From contig JAKQJH010000118.1 of NCBI GenBank assembly GCA_029561255.1, positions 1 to 35,604 of the forward strand: 35,604 nucleotides of DNA, read 5' to 3'. Below, in pieces: positions 1-8,790 of the stretch (its first letter is position 1; the number at the start of each line of letters is the position of its first letter). The DNA comes from Bacteroidota bacterium (GTDB lineage: Bacteria; Bacteroidota; Bacteroidia; Chitinophagales; Chitinophagaceae). Below the pieces are notes generated by a model. The model made no database searches and was not told the origin of the DNA. It saw nothing but the letters and a program-made list of their open reading frames with translations. Position numbers and translations under genes: made by a program.

Positions 1-35
1 CGGGCCGCCAGAAAACAATTAACAAATACCAAAAA

Positions 36-2012
36 GTGAAACAACCTGCTAACAAGGTCACCGCAGCCGGCTTACTAATTGCGTTGGGCATTATTTACGG
101 CGATATCGGTACTTCCCCCTTGTATGTTTTTAACGCGATCATCGGCGACCGGCTGGTCAATGAAGAATTGATTCTGGGCACCCTTTCCTGTATCATCTGG
201 ACCCTGACCCTCCAGACCACCATGAAATATGTGGTACTGGTACTCCGGGCCGACAACCGCGGGGAGGGGGGCACTTTTGCCCTGTATGCCCTGGTTCGCC
301 GGCGTAAAAAATGGCTGGTTATTCCGGCCATGATCGGGGGGGCTTCCCTGCTGGCTGACGGCATCATTACCCCACCTATCTCAATCACTTCGGCGGTGGA
401 GGGACTAAAACAGTTGCCCCAACTCGGTATAGAAGATGGCAGCAACACGGTGGTGATCATCGTACTCTCCATCCTGACCCTTTTCTTCTTCATGCAGCAA
501 TTCGGTACTGCGTCCATCGGTAAATTGTTCGGACCGATCATGATGATCTGGTTTACCATGCTGCTGGTACTGGGTGTGTTTCACGTCTTTGATGATTTAG
601 CCATTTTCAAAGCCCTCAGTCCGTATTATGCCATTCATTTTTTGCAGACCTATAAGGAAGGTTTCTGGTTACTCGGTGCGGTATTTCTCTGTACCACCGG
701 GGCTGAGGCCCTGTACAGCGACCTCGGACACTGCGGTCGCAGCAATATCCGGATGTCCTGGATTTATGTAAAAGCCTGCCTGCTGATCCATTATTTCGGT
801 CAGGGCGCTTACCTGCTTTCGCACCGGGCCGGACTCACCATTACCCCTGAAGTAAAGAGTGCCCTGAGTATTAATGCCTTTTATAACCTGATGCCCCAGT
901 GGTTTATCATCCCCGGGGTGATTATTGCTACCGTGGCAGCCATTATCGCCAGCCAGGCCATGATCTCCGGCGCCTTTACCCTGATCAGTGAAGCCATGCG
1001 GCTCAACCTCTGGCCCAAACTCCGGATCCGGTATCCATCGGAAGCCAAGGGACAGCTATTTATTCCCACGATTAACTTCCTGATGTTCCTGGGTTGCGCA
1101 GGCGTGGTACTTTTTTTCCGTATGTCCTCCAATATGGAAGCGGCTTATGGTCTCGCTATCATTGTGACCATGCTGGCCACCACCATGCTTTATGCCAATT
1201 ACCTGGTACTGCAAAGAGCCAAACCCATTTGGATCTATATTTTTCTCGGATCCTATCTCGTGGTTGAAATCGGCTACCTCGTGGCCCTGATGGTAAAGTT
1301 CACCCATGGTGGTTATATCACCCTGATCATCGGCCTGGTGATGTTCCTCGTGATGTATGTCTGGTACCGGGCCCGCAAGATCAAAAACCGGTACGTGGAA
1401 TTTGTCCGGCTGGAACATTATATCCCCAAGATCCAGGAACTCAGCAATGATAAATCGGTTCCCAAATATGCCACGCACCTTGTTTATATGACCAGTGCCA
1501 ATAACCCGAAGGAAATTGAGCATAAGATTATTTACTCGATCCTGAACCGCAAGCCCAAGCGGGCCGATATTTACTGGTTTGTACATATTGATACGGTGGA
1601 TGATCCTTATACCTGCGAATACGTTGTGGAACATATCATTCCCAATGATATCATCCGGGTTGATTTCCGTCTCGGTTTCCGGATGGAGCCCCGGATCAAC
1701 CTGATGTTCCGCAAAGTGGTCGAAGACCTGGTGGCCAATAAGGAAGTGAATATTATCAGTCGTTATGAAAGTCTGGCCAGCAGCGGTACCGTAGGCGACT
1801 TCCAGTTTATGGTTATGGAGAAATACCTGAGCCAGGACAACGAACTGCCTTTCTTCGAACGCGTGGTAATGAAATTCCATTTCTGGCTGAAAGATCATAG
1901 CCTTTCTGAAGAAAAAGGATTCGGTCTTGACCTTGCTAATGTAACCGTGGAAAAATTCCCGCTGATCGTGGCACCCGTGACGAATCTGAAACTGAAGAGA
2001 GTGGAGGAATAA
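36..2012 (+). CDS. kup: Kup-family low-affinity K+ transporter
   Basis: This is a 658-aa integral membrane protein of the KUP/HAK/KT family, which takes up K+ by proton symport across the inner membrane. The family signature GDIGTSPLY lies at residues 22-30, inside the first membrane segment. About twelve hydrophobic segments follow up to roughly residue 445, then a soluble C-terminal domain of about 200 residues, as in E. coli Kup (622 aa). The start is GTG at 36, chosen because it directly precedes the conserved N-terminus; no Shine-Dalgarno is visible and only 35 bases lie upstream in the window. It converges on the kdp operon, so constitutive and inducible K+ uptake systems are end to end here. 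Identification is firm. Confidence 0.97.
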   Translation: MKQPANKVTAAGLLIALGIIYGDIGTSPLYVFNAIIGDRLVNEELILGTLSCIIWTLTLQTTMKYVVLVLRADNRGEGGTFALYALVRRRKKWLVIPAMIGGASLLADGIITPPISITSAVEGLKQLPQLGIEDGSNTVVIIVLSILTLFFFMQQFGTASIGKLFGPIMMIWFTMLLVLGVFHVFDDLAIFKALSPYYAIHFLQTYKEGFWLLGAVFLCTTGAEALYSDLGHCGRSNIRMSWIYVKACLLIHYFGQGAYLLSHRAGLTITPEVKSALSINAFYNLMPQWFIIPGVIIATVAAIIASQAMISGAFTLISEAMRLNLWPKLRIRYPSEAKGQLFIPTINFLMFLGCAGVVLFFRMSSNMEAAYGLAIIVTMLATTMLYANYLVLQRAKPIWIYIFLGSYLVVEIGYLVALMVKFTHGGYITLIIGLVMFLVMYVWYRARKIKNRYVEFVRLEHYIPKIQELSNDKSVPKYATHLVYMTSANNPKEIEHKIIYSILNRKPKRADIYWFVHIDTVDDPYTCEYVVEHIIPNDIIRVDFRLGFRMEPRINLMFRKVVEDLVANKEVNIISRYESLASSGTVGDFQFMVMEKYLSQDNELPFFERVVMKFHFWLKDHSLSEEKGFGLDLANVTVEKFPLIVAPVTNLKLKRVEE

Positions 2013-2226
2013 GTACGAAGTACGAAGTTAGAAGTACGAGGAGCTGTTCGTAAACCGAGTATCATTTGTCATTTAAGAAACATGATTCTTAGTACGGGCT
2101 GTTGCCTAACAGCTAACAACGAACACCTCTCAGAATGGGCTGTTTCCTAACAACCAACAGCTAACAACGAACACCTCTCAGAATGGGCTGTTTCCTAACA
2201 ACTAACAGCTAACAACGAACAGCTTC
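2013..2226. repeat. Non-coding gap with 48-bp tandem repeat between kup and the kdp operon
   Basis: Both flanking genes end here. The segment begins with short tacgaagt-type repeats (about 2013-2040). A 48-bp unit beginning cagctaacaacgaac then starts at 2110, 2158 and 2206. The first two copies are nearly identical, the third stops at about 2220, and a partial copy precedes 2110. No clear hairpin terminator and no coding potential are seen. The repeat may be slippage-prone intergenic sequence. Confidence 0.75.
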
Positions 2227-3924
2227 TTATTCTTTCAGTGGCAACGTGAAATAAAACAAGCTCCCTTCACCGGGAGTAGATTCGACTCCTATTTTTCCAC
2301 CTTGAGCTTCGATAAATTCTTTGCAGATCGCGAGTCCAAGTCCGGTTCCTTCTTTTGAACCGGGGACCCGGAAATACCGGTCGAATATTTTTTCCTTGTA
2401 TTGGGGATCAATGCCTTTTCCAAAATCGCGGACACTGAATTCGAGCTGGTTACCGGATGGCCGGATGCTTACATCAATCACTTGCCCCTCGGGGGAATAA
2501 CGAATCGCATTGGTCAGAAAATTATTCAGCACCCAGGCACACTTTTCAGCATCGGCATAGACCTCGCCCCCTACCTCATCCTTCTTCATGTGAACCACTA
2601 TTTTTTTCTCCCTGGCTACGGCAGAGACCGCTGCAATTGCTTTTTCCACCAGCAAAGTGGCGGATGTATCCTGCAGCGTCAGTTGAATTTTTCCGCTTTC
2701 TACCTGGGACATATCCAGGAGCTCACTCAGTATGCGTAATAACCGTTTATTATCTTCCTTCAGGTTCTGTACCAGTTCCTTCTGTTCATGGGTCAATGTA
2801 CCAATACGTTCATCCTCCAGGAGTTTCAGGCTGAAATCAGAAGAAGCCAGGGGTGTTTTCAGTTCATGGGAGACCGTAGCGATAAAATTCGTTTTAGCTA
2901 CATCCAGTTCTTTAAAAGGGGTAATGTTTTTCAGCACGATCACCACCCCGGTTTTCTGATCCTGGTGCGTCAGTTCCATGATTTCCTTGGTAAAATAATT
3001 TTCTTTTCCCTCCACTACTATTTTAAACGGAATATTATTTTGTTCATTGACCAGGAACCGGAAAAGATCATTTTGTTTTTTCACTTCCTCCTGGGAACGG
3101 CCCAGGATATCGGCATTGGATAAACTGAGTAACTGAAGGGCTTCCTGGTTGGCAAATAACACCATTCCCTTATTATCAATGCCGATACTGGCGTCTTTGA
3201 GTGAATTGATAACTGCCTCCGCCCGTTGCTTTTCAAAGAGAATTTTAGCCAGGTTACTATGTTCATATTCATCCAGTCTTTCCGCCATGGTATTAAACGC
3301 ATTGGCCAGTTCGCCAAATTCATCTTTGCGGTTCAGGTGTATACGTTCGCTGTAATTCCTGGCCCCAACTCCCTTTATCCCTTCCGTCAACCGGGCCACC
3401 GGATCAGCCACCAGTGAAGGAAAATTGACAATAAAGGTCACCCCCAGTAACAGGCAGATCGTAAGAATCACGGTAATGATCGTCTTTGCATTGTCTGCCG
3501 AAGCCTGGGCGGCCAGGTTTTTATTATTGAGTGCCCGCAAATTCAGTTCCATGATACTGCTGATATCTTTCCGCATCAGCGACTGAATGGAATCTGTAGA
3601 TTCCACCTGTTTTAATAAATTGAAATGCTGCCGGAGAGAAACCGTCCGTTCACCTTCACCGGGTTCGGTGATATTATCTTCCTGCAACCGAAGATTTTTT
3701 TCAAAACGAAGAATCGCGGACAAGCTATCCGGCCCGTTCAGTTCATCCATATCTTTCAACATATCCCTGCTGTAATTCAGGGTTTCATAATTGTCTTTAA
3801 TAATACCCCTGGCTTCGTCCGTAATCCGGTTCAGGTAGAAAAAGCTGACTGCTCCTACCAGCATCAGGAGGGCAAAAAGGAATATACCTCCCAGGGCTAC
3901 TTTTGTTTTAAGTTTGACTGACAT
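2227..3924 (-). CDS. HAMP/PAS sensor histidine kinase, kinase half of a split KdpD
   Basis: A 565-aa membrane histidine kinase. Two membrane segments (about 9-31 and 148-170) flank an extracytoplasmic region. They are followed by a HAMP linker (about 170-222), a PAS domain (about 232-340), and HisKA with phospho-acceptor His353 in VSHELKTPLA. The HATPase domain has the N-box at NAIRYSPEG (473-481), DFGKGI (500-505) and GTGLGLAI (526-533). Its ATG overlaps the TGA of the preceding KdpD-domain gene by one base, so the two are translationally coupled. Canonical KdpD carries both parts in one chain of about 890 aa. I infer that this kinase works with the soluble KdpD domain and the sigma-54 regulator at 10960-12294. 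The periplasmic sensor region is not recognisable as KdpD's own four-helix transmembrane block. Confidence 0.9.
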   Translation of the reverse strand: MSVKLKTKVALGGIFLFALLMLVGAVSFFYLNRITDEARGIIKDNYETLNYSRDMLKDMDELNGPDSLSAILRFEKNLRLQEDNITEPGEGERTVSLRQHFNLLKQVESTDSIQSLMRKDISSIMELNLRALNNKNLAAQASADNAKTIITVILTICLLLGVTFIVNFPSLVADPVARLTEGIKGVGARNYSERIHLNRKDEFGELANAFNTMAERLDEYEHSNLAKILFEKQRAEAVINSLKDASIGIDNKGMVLFANQEALQLLSLSNADILGRSQEEVKKQNDLFRFLVNEQNNIPFKIVVEGKENYFTKEIMELTHQDQKTGVVIVLKNITPFKELDVAKTNFIATVSHELKTPLASSDFSLKLLEDERIGTLTHEQKELVQNLKEDNKRLLRILSELLDMSQVESGKIQLTLQDTSATLLVEKAIAAVSAVAREKKIVVHMKKDEVGGEVYADAEKCAWVLNNFLTNAIRYSPEGQVIDVSIRPSGNQLEFSVRDFGKGIDPQYKEKIFDRYFRVPGSKEGTGLGLAICKEFIEAQGGKIGVESTPGEGSLFYFTLPLKE

Positions 3925-5045
3925 CAGGATAATATTATCAGGTCTACATCCTTACTGGAGAGTGTTTTGAGCAACTGGTTAAAAACATTGGTCCGAAGGA
4001 TAATCTGGTACAAATTTAAATGAGGTTTTCCGATACACAGGGTGGTAATATGCCGTTCCTCTACCATTTTAAGGATGCCCTGGGCCACATTCCCGGCTTT
4101 TATACGGATGACTTCCGCCCCAAGTTCGGTGGCATTTTTAAAATTATTGATCAGGTGACGCTGAGCGGCCAGCGGGATATTATCCACCGACTCTTTAGCA
4201 GTTTGAACATACAGCACCACCCATTTGCTGTTATAATAGGAAGCCAGCCGCGCCGTTTTCCGGATGATATTCTGTGCCATTTCATGATTGGAGGATATAC
4301 AGGCCATAATATGCTCATGCCGCCAGGAGCGATCTTTGTTTGTCAGTTCATGATCTACTTTCCGTTCCACCTGTCCGGCCACTTCTTTCAATGCCAGTTC
4401 CCGTAATTGCAGGATCTTCTCCGCCTGGAAAAAGTTTGCCAGCGCCTGTTGCACCTTACTGTGATCATAGATTTTCCCTTCTTTTAACCGGGTAATCAAT
4501 TCGTCGGCTGTAAGATCAATATTCACTACCTCATCGGCCAGTTGCAGTATTTTATCCGGCACCCTTTCTTTCACCTCCACCCCGGTAATGGCTTTTACAT
4601 CATCATTGATACTTTCAATATGCTGAATATTAACAGCCGTAATCACATTTATACCGGCTTCAATAATATCCAGCACATCCTGCCAGCGTTTTTCGTTTTT
4701 ACTTCCGGGAATATTGGTATGCGCCAGTTCGTCCACGATCACCACTTCCGGGTGGAGCAACAGGATCGCCTGTACATCCAGTTCATCCAGTTCCTTGCCT
4801 TTATAAAAAACCTTTCGTCTGGGCACTTCGGATAATCCTTCCACGAGCGCTTCGGTTTCTTTCCGTCCATGGGTTTCGATATACCCGATTTTTACATAAA
4901 CCCCGTTCCGGAGTAAGGTATGGGCTTCCTGGAGCATCCGATAGCTTTTACCTACTCCGGCACTCATACCAATGTAGATCTTGAGCTTTCCTTTACGCTC
5001 TTTCTTTAATTTTTCAAGCCATATGTTTGCTTCTTTATCAGGCAT
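3924..5045 (-). CDS. kdpD: Stand-alone KdpD N-terminal sensor domain plus USP domain
   Basis: A 373-aa soluble protein matching only the N-terminal third of KdpD. The Walker A-like loop GMSAGVGKS is at residues 26-34, the Walker B-like VVIVDELAHTN at 101-111, and a universal-stress-protein domain runs from about 245 to the end (starting near IMACISSN). There is no membrane block and no kinase domain. In known KdpD proteins the USP part binds c-di-AMP in some Firmicutes and the KdpD part is a regulatory ATPase. Start: an upstream in-frame extension to 5237 lies inside the porin gene and looks non-native. ATG at 5045 begins MPDKEANIW and sits one base after the porin stop, which fits tight operon spacing. 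Its stop overlaps the kinase gene start. The split is a real architecture, not a frameshift, because the next gene has its own membrane and HAMP domains. Confidence 0.92.
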   Translation of the reverse strand: MPDKEANIWLEKLKKERKGKLKIYIGMSAGVGKSYRMLQEAHTLLRNGVYVKIGYIETHGRKETEALVEGLSEVPRRKVFYKGKELDELDVQAILLLHPEVVIVDELAHTNIPGSKNEKRWQDVLDIIEAGINVITAVNIQHIESINDDVKAITGVEVKERVPDKILQLADEVVNIDLTADELITRLKEGKIYDHSKVQQALANFFQAEKILQLRELALKEVAGQVERKVDHELTNKDRSWRHEHIMACISSNHEMAQNIIRKTARLASYYNSKWVVLYVQTAKESVDNIPLAAQRHLINNFKNATELGAEVIRIKAGNVAQGILKMVEERHITTLCIGKPHLNLYQIILRTNVFNQLLKTLSSKDVDLIILS

Positions 5046-5046
5046 A

Positions 5047-6123
5047 TCAAAAAGAAACTGCAATAGATGAGGTAATAAAAAAAGCTGACTTGCTGAAACC
5101 GGTTCCTTTGCTGAAAAGAGCTTCCTTTGCCGCCAGGCACCTGGCTTCCAGTCGCAGACTGACATTCCCGGCCGGCAGATGATCCACATTGAAAGAATAA
5201 CCGTTCGTCTGAAAGCTGTTGGGACTGTTACTGGCAATGATCACCCCGTTTTTGTCACTGTAATATTCATAGCGGCCAGCCATCTTCCATTTATCCGAAA
5301 CGGCATATTGCAAAATCACTACCGGGCTATACCAGGTGTTGAGTTTATTACCTGAGGGTGTTTTCTCTTCTGTTCCGGCATCCACCGCCAGGATAATTCC
5401 CCATTGATCAGCAAGTGAAAAAATGCCGTAAAAGTTATGAAACAACCGGTTCAACCTTGCGCTGTCGGGTTTATCTGTTCCAATAAAAGTGCTGTAATTC
5501 AACAACACTTTATCAGAAGGTTTGTACTGTACCTGTGTACCCCAGCTCATGCGTGAATTACCATCCACTCTTTTGATCCGTTGCCAGCCATTCAGGGCCA
5601 ATCCACTCAGTAACCATTTACCATCCGCAGTGGTATAGGTGAGTTTTGCCCCCGCTTCATAATAGGGAGAATTGTCAGCCAGGAGGCTCCGGGTCGGTGT
5701 CCAGCAATCTTTACTGATGGCACTTTCGAAACCGATATGGGAAGCAAAAATACCCGCATCCAGCCAGAAATTCTTTTTCTTACTCAGCTTCACTCCTGTA
5801 TTGGCTTCATACACATTTTTTAATACACCCGGCTCTGCGGCATAGTTTGCATTCATGTAAGTACCTGCGGCTAACGCGAGATTGGCTCTTACTCTATCAG
5901 CGGTGTAATTGGCTTTTATAAAACCAAGGTTAAGGTTAAACTCATTGTGCCGGTTATGACTATAGATAAACCCTGGACGGTTATTATCCGCAGGCTTATT
6001 GAAATCATACTGATAATAGGCTTCTGTATAACCACTGATGGTCAGTGACCCGGTGGAGTCCTGCGCCATTAACTGACTACTCATCCAAACAGCTGCACCA
6101 ACTAAAATCGTTATCCTCTTCAT
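5047..6123 (-). CDS. Outer-membrane beta-barrel porin (BBP2/OmpL-like) in the kdp operon
   Basis: A 358-aa exported protein with a signal peptide of about 20 residues ending in QLMAQ, and a chain of alternating amphipathic strands rich in Tyr, Trp and Asn. It ends in the aromatic SIAVSF typical of barrel proteins. The pattern (SGYTEAYYQYDFNKP near the mature N-terminus) resembles the putative beta-barrel porin-2/OmpL-like family common in Bacteroidota. It lies 20 bp after kdpC and 1 bp before the kdpD domain gene, all on one strand, so it should be induced with Kdp. I infer that it admits K+ or other small solutes through the outer membrane under K+ limitation. The specific substrate cannot be seen from sequence. 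Confidence 0.85.
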   Translation of the reverse strand: MKRITILVGAAVWMSSQLMAQDSTGSLTISGYTEAYYQYDFNKPADNNRPGFIYSHNRHNEFNLNLGFIKANYTADRVRANLALAAGTYMNANYAAEPGVLKNVYEANTGVKLSKKKNFWLDAGIFASHIGFESAISKDCWTPTRSLLADNSPYYEAGAKLTYTTADGKWLLSGLALNGWQRIKRVDGNSRMSWGTQVQYKPSDKVLLNYSTFIGTDKPDSARLNRLFHNFYGIFSLADQWGIILAVDAGTEEKTPSGNKLNTWYSPVVILQYAVSDKWKMAGRYEYYSDKNGVIIASNSPNSFQTNGYSFNVDHLPAGNVSLRLEARCLAAKEALFSKGTGFSKSAFFITSSIAVSF

Positions 6124-6143
6124 TCTATTGTAATTTAAAATGG

Positions 6144-6707
6144 TTATTTCAATTCATCCAGGGCAATATTTAATTTCAGCACATTCACTCTCGACGGACC
6201 CAGTATTCCGGCCAGTGGTTTTTGAATATGTTTTTTTACCAGGGCCCTGACCTTTTCTTCCGGCAGGTTCTGGACAGTGGCTATCCTTTTCACCTGTACA
6301 TAAGCTCCCTCGGGAGAAATATCCGGATCCAGTCCGCTCCCCGATGCCGTTACCATTTCGGACGGTATTTCTTCTTTTTTGATGCCCGGGTTATGCGCCA
6401 GGAAACTATCTATCCTGCCATTTACCAGTTGTAAATAATCCGGGTTGGAAGGCCCTTTGTTGCTGCCACCGGAACCGGCAGCATTATAACCTGCTGCAGA
6501 GGGTCGGCCCCAAAAATATTTATCATCAGTAAATGACTGACCAATTTTTTCATAGCCCACCACTTTGCCATTCACCGTTATGGTTTCACCCTTTCCACCG
6601 CCAGGGGCCGCTTTACTGATACCCGCGATCAGGAATGGAAATACCACTGCGCAGATCAGGATCAATACAAAGGTGAGTTTAACTGAAACCAGGAGATTCT
6701 TTTTCAT
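6144..6707 (-). CDS. kdpC: K+-transporting ATPase KdpC subunit
   Basis: A 187-aa protein with one N-terminal membrane segment (about 10-32) and a periplasmic domain, the normal KdpC layout and length. It carries the family motifs YFWGRPSAAGYNAAGSGGSN (64-83) and GSGLDPDISPEGAYVQ (123-138). KdpC stabilises the KdpFABC complex and increases the apparent ATP affinity of KdpB. It begins 18 bp after kdpB and ends 20 bp before the porin gene. Confidence 0.97.
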   Translation of the reverse strand: MKKNLLVSVKLTFVLILICAVVFPFLIAGISKAAPGGGKGETITVNGKVVGYEKIGQSFTDDKYFWGRPSAAGYNAAGSGGSNKGPSNPDYLQLVNGRIDSFLAHNPGIKKEEIPSEMVTASGSGLDPDISPEGAYVQVKRIATVQNLPEEKVRALVKKHIQKPLAGILGPSRVNVLKLNIALDELK

Positions 6708-6725
6708 CTTTTTATTTTTTTACCA

Positions 6726-8780
6726 TTACATAAATAGCCCTAACAGGAGGTCGATTGCTTTGATCCCGATAAAGGGCACCACTATTCCACCCAATCCATA
6801 GATCAGCAGGTTTCTTCTTAATAAAGCAGAGGCCCCGATGGGTTTATAAGCGACCCCTTTCAAGGCCAGCGGAATCAATACCGGAATGATTAACGCGTTA
6901 AAAATCACAGCCGACAGGATCGCCGATTCCGGGCTTTTCAGTCCCATGATATTTAAAGACTGTAACGCCGGAATGGAAGCAATAAAGAGCGCCGGAACAA
7001 TCGCGAAATACTTGGCTACATCATTGGCAATCGAGAAGGTGGTTAGTGTGCCGCGGGTAATCAGCAATTGTTTTCCGATCTCCACTACTTCAATCAGTTT
7101 AGTGGGATCATTGTCCAGGTCCACCATATTCCCTGCTTCTTTAGCTGCCTGGGTACCACTGTTCATCGATACGCCCACATCCGCCTGTGCCAGGGCCGGT
7201 GCATCGTTAGTCCCATCCCCCATCATCGCCACCAGTTTACCTGATTGCTGTTCCTTCCGGATATAGTTCATTTTATCTTCCGGTTTCGCTTCTGCGATAA
7301 AATCATCCACCCCGGCCACTTCCGCAATATATTTTGCCGTCAGCGGGTTGTCACCGGTCACCATCACCGTTTTCACTCCCATTTTCCGGAGTCTTTCAAA
7401 CCGTTCCTGAATACCGGGTTTGATAATATCCTGCAATTCGATCACCCCTTTAATTTTATTATCCGCCGCCACCACCAGTGGTGTTCCACCGTTGGAAGAG
7501 ATGACCCGTACTTTCTCCGCCGTTTCTTCGGGTACATTATTCCCGGCTTTTGCTGCTTTATCCCGGATTGCGTCGAAAGCTCCTTTCAGAATTGTCATAC
7601 CGCCGGGTATACGGACTCCGCTGCTCCTGGTTTCCGCAGTAAACTTGATAAATGTCATTCCGGTCTCTGTTTTTGCATGAATACCATGCTGTGCGGCCAG
7701 TTCTACAATTGATTTCCCTTCGGGTGTATCATCCGCCAGTGAACTCAACACCGTTAGTTGCATAAATTCCTTTTCATCCATTCCGTTAACGGGATAAAAA
7801 TGCGTGGCTTTCCGGTTCCCGATTGTAATCGTACCGGTTTTGTCCAGTAAGAGTACATCCACATCCCCGGCCGTCTCCACGGCTTTCCCGCTTTTAGCAA
7901 TAACATTGGCCCTTAGTGCCCGGTCCATTCCGGCAATACCAATGGCGGATAAAAGTCCGCCGATCGTGGTGGGGATCAGGCACACAAACAATGAGATAAA
8001 AGCCGCGATACTGATGGGTGTGTTTGCATAATCGGCAAAGGGTTTAAGGGTTACGGTTACAATAATAAATATGAGCGTGAATGCCGCCAGCAGGATAGTC
8101 AGGGCAATTTCATTGGGTGTTTTCTGCCGGGAAGCTCCTTCCACCAGGGCAATCATTTTATCCAGGAAACTTTCACCGGGTTCAGTAGTAACCCGGACTT
8201 TAATACGGTCACTTAATACTTTGGTACCACCGGTGACGGAAGATTTATCTCCACCCGCTTCCCGGATCACAGGTGCCGATTCGCCGGTTATGGCAGATTC
8301 ATCAATCGTGGCCAGTCCATGCACAATCTCCCCATCCATAGGAATGACATCCCCCGCTTCACAGAGAAATAAATCTCCTTTTCTTAATTGGGAGGAAGGC
8401 ACGACTTTCACTTCATTGACTTCAATTTCACCGACCAGGAAGATCTTTTTTGCCGGGGTGTCCTCACGTGTTTTACGCAGGCTTTCAGCCTGTGCTTTTC
8501 CGCGTGCTTCCGCCAGGGCTTCTGCAAAATTTCCAAACAGTACGGTTATCAAGAGTATGACGAATATGGTGATATTGTACCAAAGGGCTCCCTGTGTACG
8601 GTCACCGGTTATCAGCTGAAATAAGGCAACCGCCAGCATAACGGCTGTACCAATCTCAACAGTGAACATGACCGGGTTTTTCACCATCCGTACCGGATTC
8701 AGTTTTATAAAAGATTGCCGGATGGCGGTACCGATCAGTTCCGGTTCAAATAATTTTATCGCACGTTTTTTAGTTGCCAT
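6726..8780 (-). CDS. kdpB: K+-transporting P-type ATPase KdpB subunit
   Basis: A 684-aa P-type ATPase and the energising subunit of KdpFABC. Visible landmarks are the actuator-domain TGES at 165-168, the phosphorylation motif DKTGT with Asp313, a nucleotide-binding region, and the hinge motif [12 protein letters not shown] followed by [19 protein letters not shown]. The Ser of TGES (Ser168) corresponds to the Ser that is inhibited by phosphorylation at high K+ in E. coli KdpB (Ser162). The protein is of full length and intact, and begins 10 bp after the kdpA stop. Confidence 0.98.
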   Translation of the reverse strand: MATKKRAIKLFEPELIGTAIRQSFIKLNPVRMVKNPVMFTVEIGTAVMLAVALFQLITGDRTQGALWYNITIFVILLITVLFGNFAEALAEARGKAQAESLRKTREDTPAKKIFLVGEIEVNEVKVVPSSQLRKGDLFLCEAGDVIPMDGEIVHGLATIDESAITGESAPVIREAGGDKSSVTGGTKVLSDRIKVRVTTEPGESFLDKMIALVEGASRQKTPNEIALTILLAAFTLIFIIVTVTLKPFADYANTPISIAAFISLFVCLIPTTIGGLLSAIGIAGMDRALRANVIAKSGKAVETAGDVDVLLLDKTGTITIGNRKATHFYPVNGMDEKEFMQLTVLSSLADDTPEGKSIVELAAQHGIHAKTETGMTFIKFTAETRSSGVRIPGGMTILKGAFDAIRDKAAKAGNNVPEETAEKVRVISSNGGTPLVVAADNKIKGVIELQDIIKPGIQERFERLRKMGVKTVMVTGDNPLTAKYIAEVAGVDDFIAEAKPEDKMNYIRKEQQSGKLVAMMGDGTNDAPALAQADVGVSMNSGTQAAKEAGNMVDLDNDPTKLIEVVEIGKQLLITRGTLTTFSIANDVAKYFAIVPALFIASIPALQSLNIMGLKSPESAILSAVIFNALIIPVLIPLALKGVAYKPIGASALLRRNLLIYGLGGIVVPFIGIKAIDLLLGLFM

Positions 8781-8790
8781 GATGGATCAG

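Noticed and set aside
1056-1898. 280-codon open frame on the minus strand inside kup
   Set aside because: It is antisense to a clearly conserved transporter and has a His- and Asp-rich composition typical of a shadow frame.
2110-2220. CRISPR or integration site at the 48-bp repeat
   Set aside because: The repeats are directly contiguous with no spacers and no integrase gene is in the window.
3900-5045. Frameshifted, broken kdpD
   Set aside because: The downstream kinase has its own start, two membrane spans, HAMP and PAS domains, so the two are distinct genes and not halves of one disrupted frame.
5046-5237. Upstream extension of the KdpD-domain gene by 64 codons
   Set aside because: The extension lies wholly inside the porin gene, has a non-family Trp/Arg-rich composition, and a good start lies at 5045.
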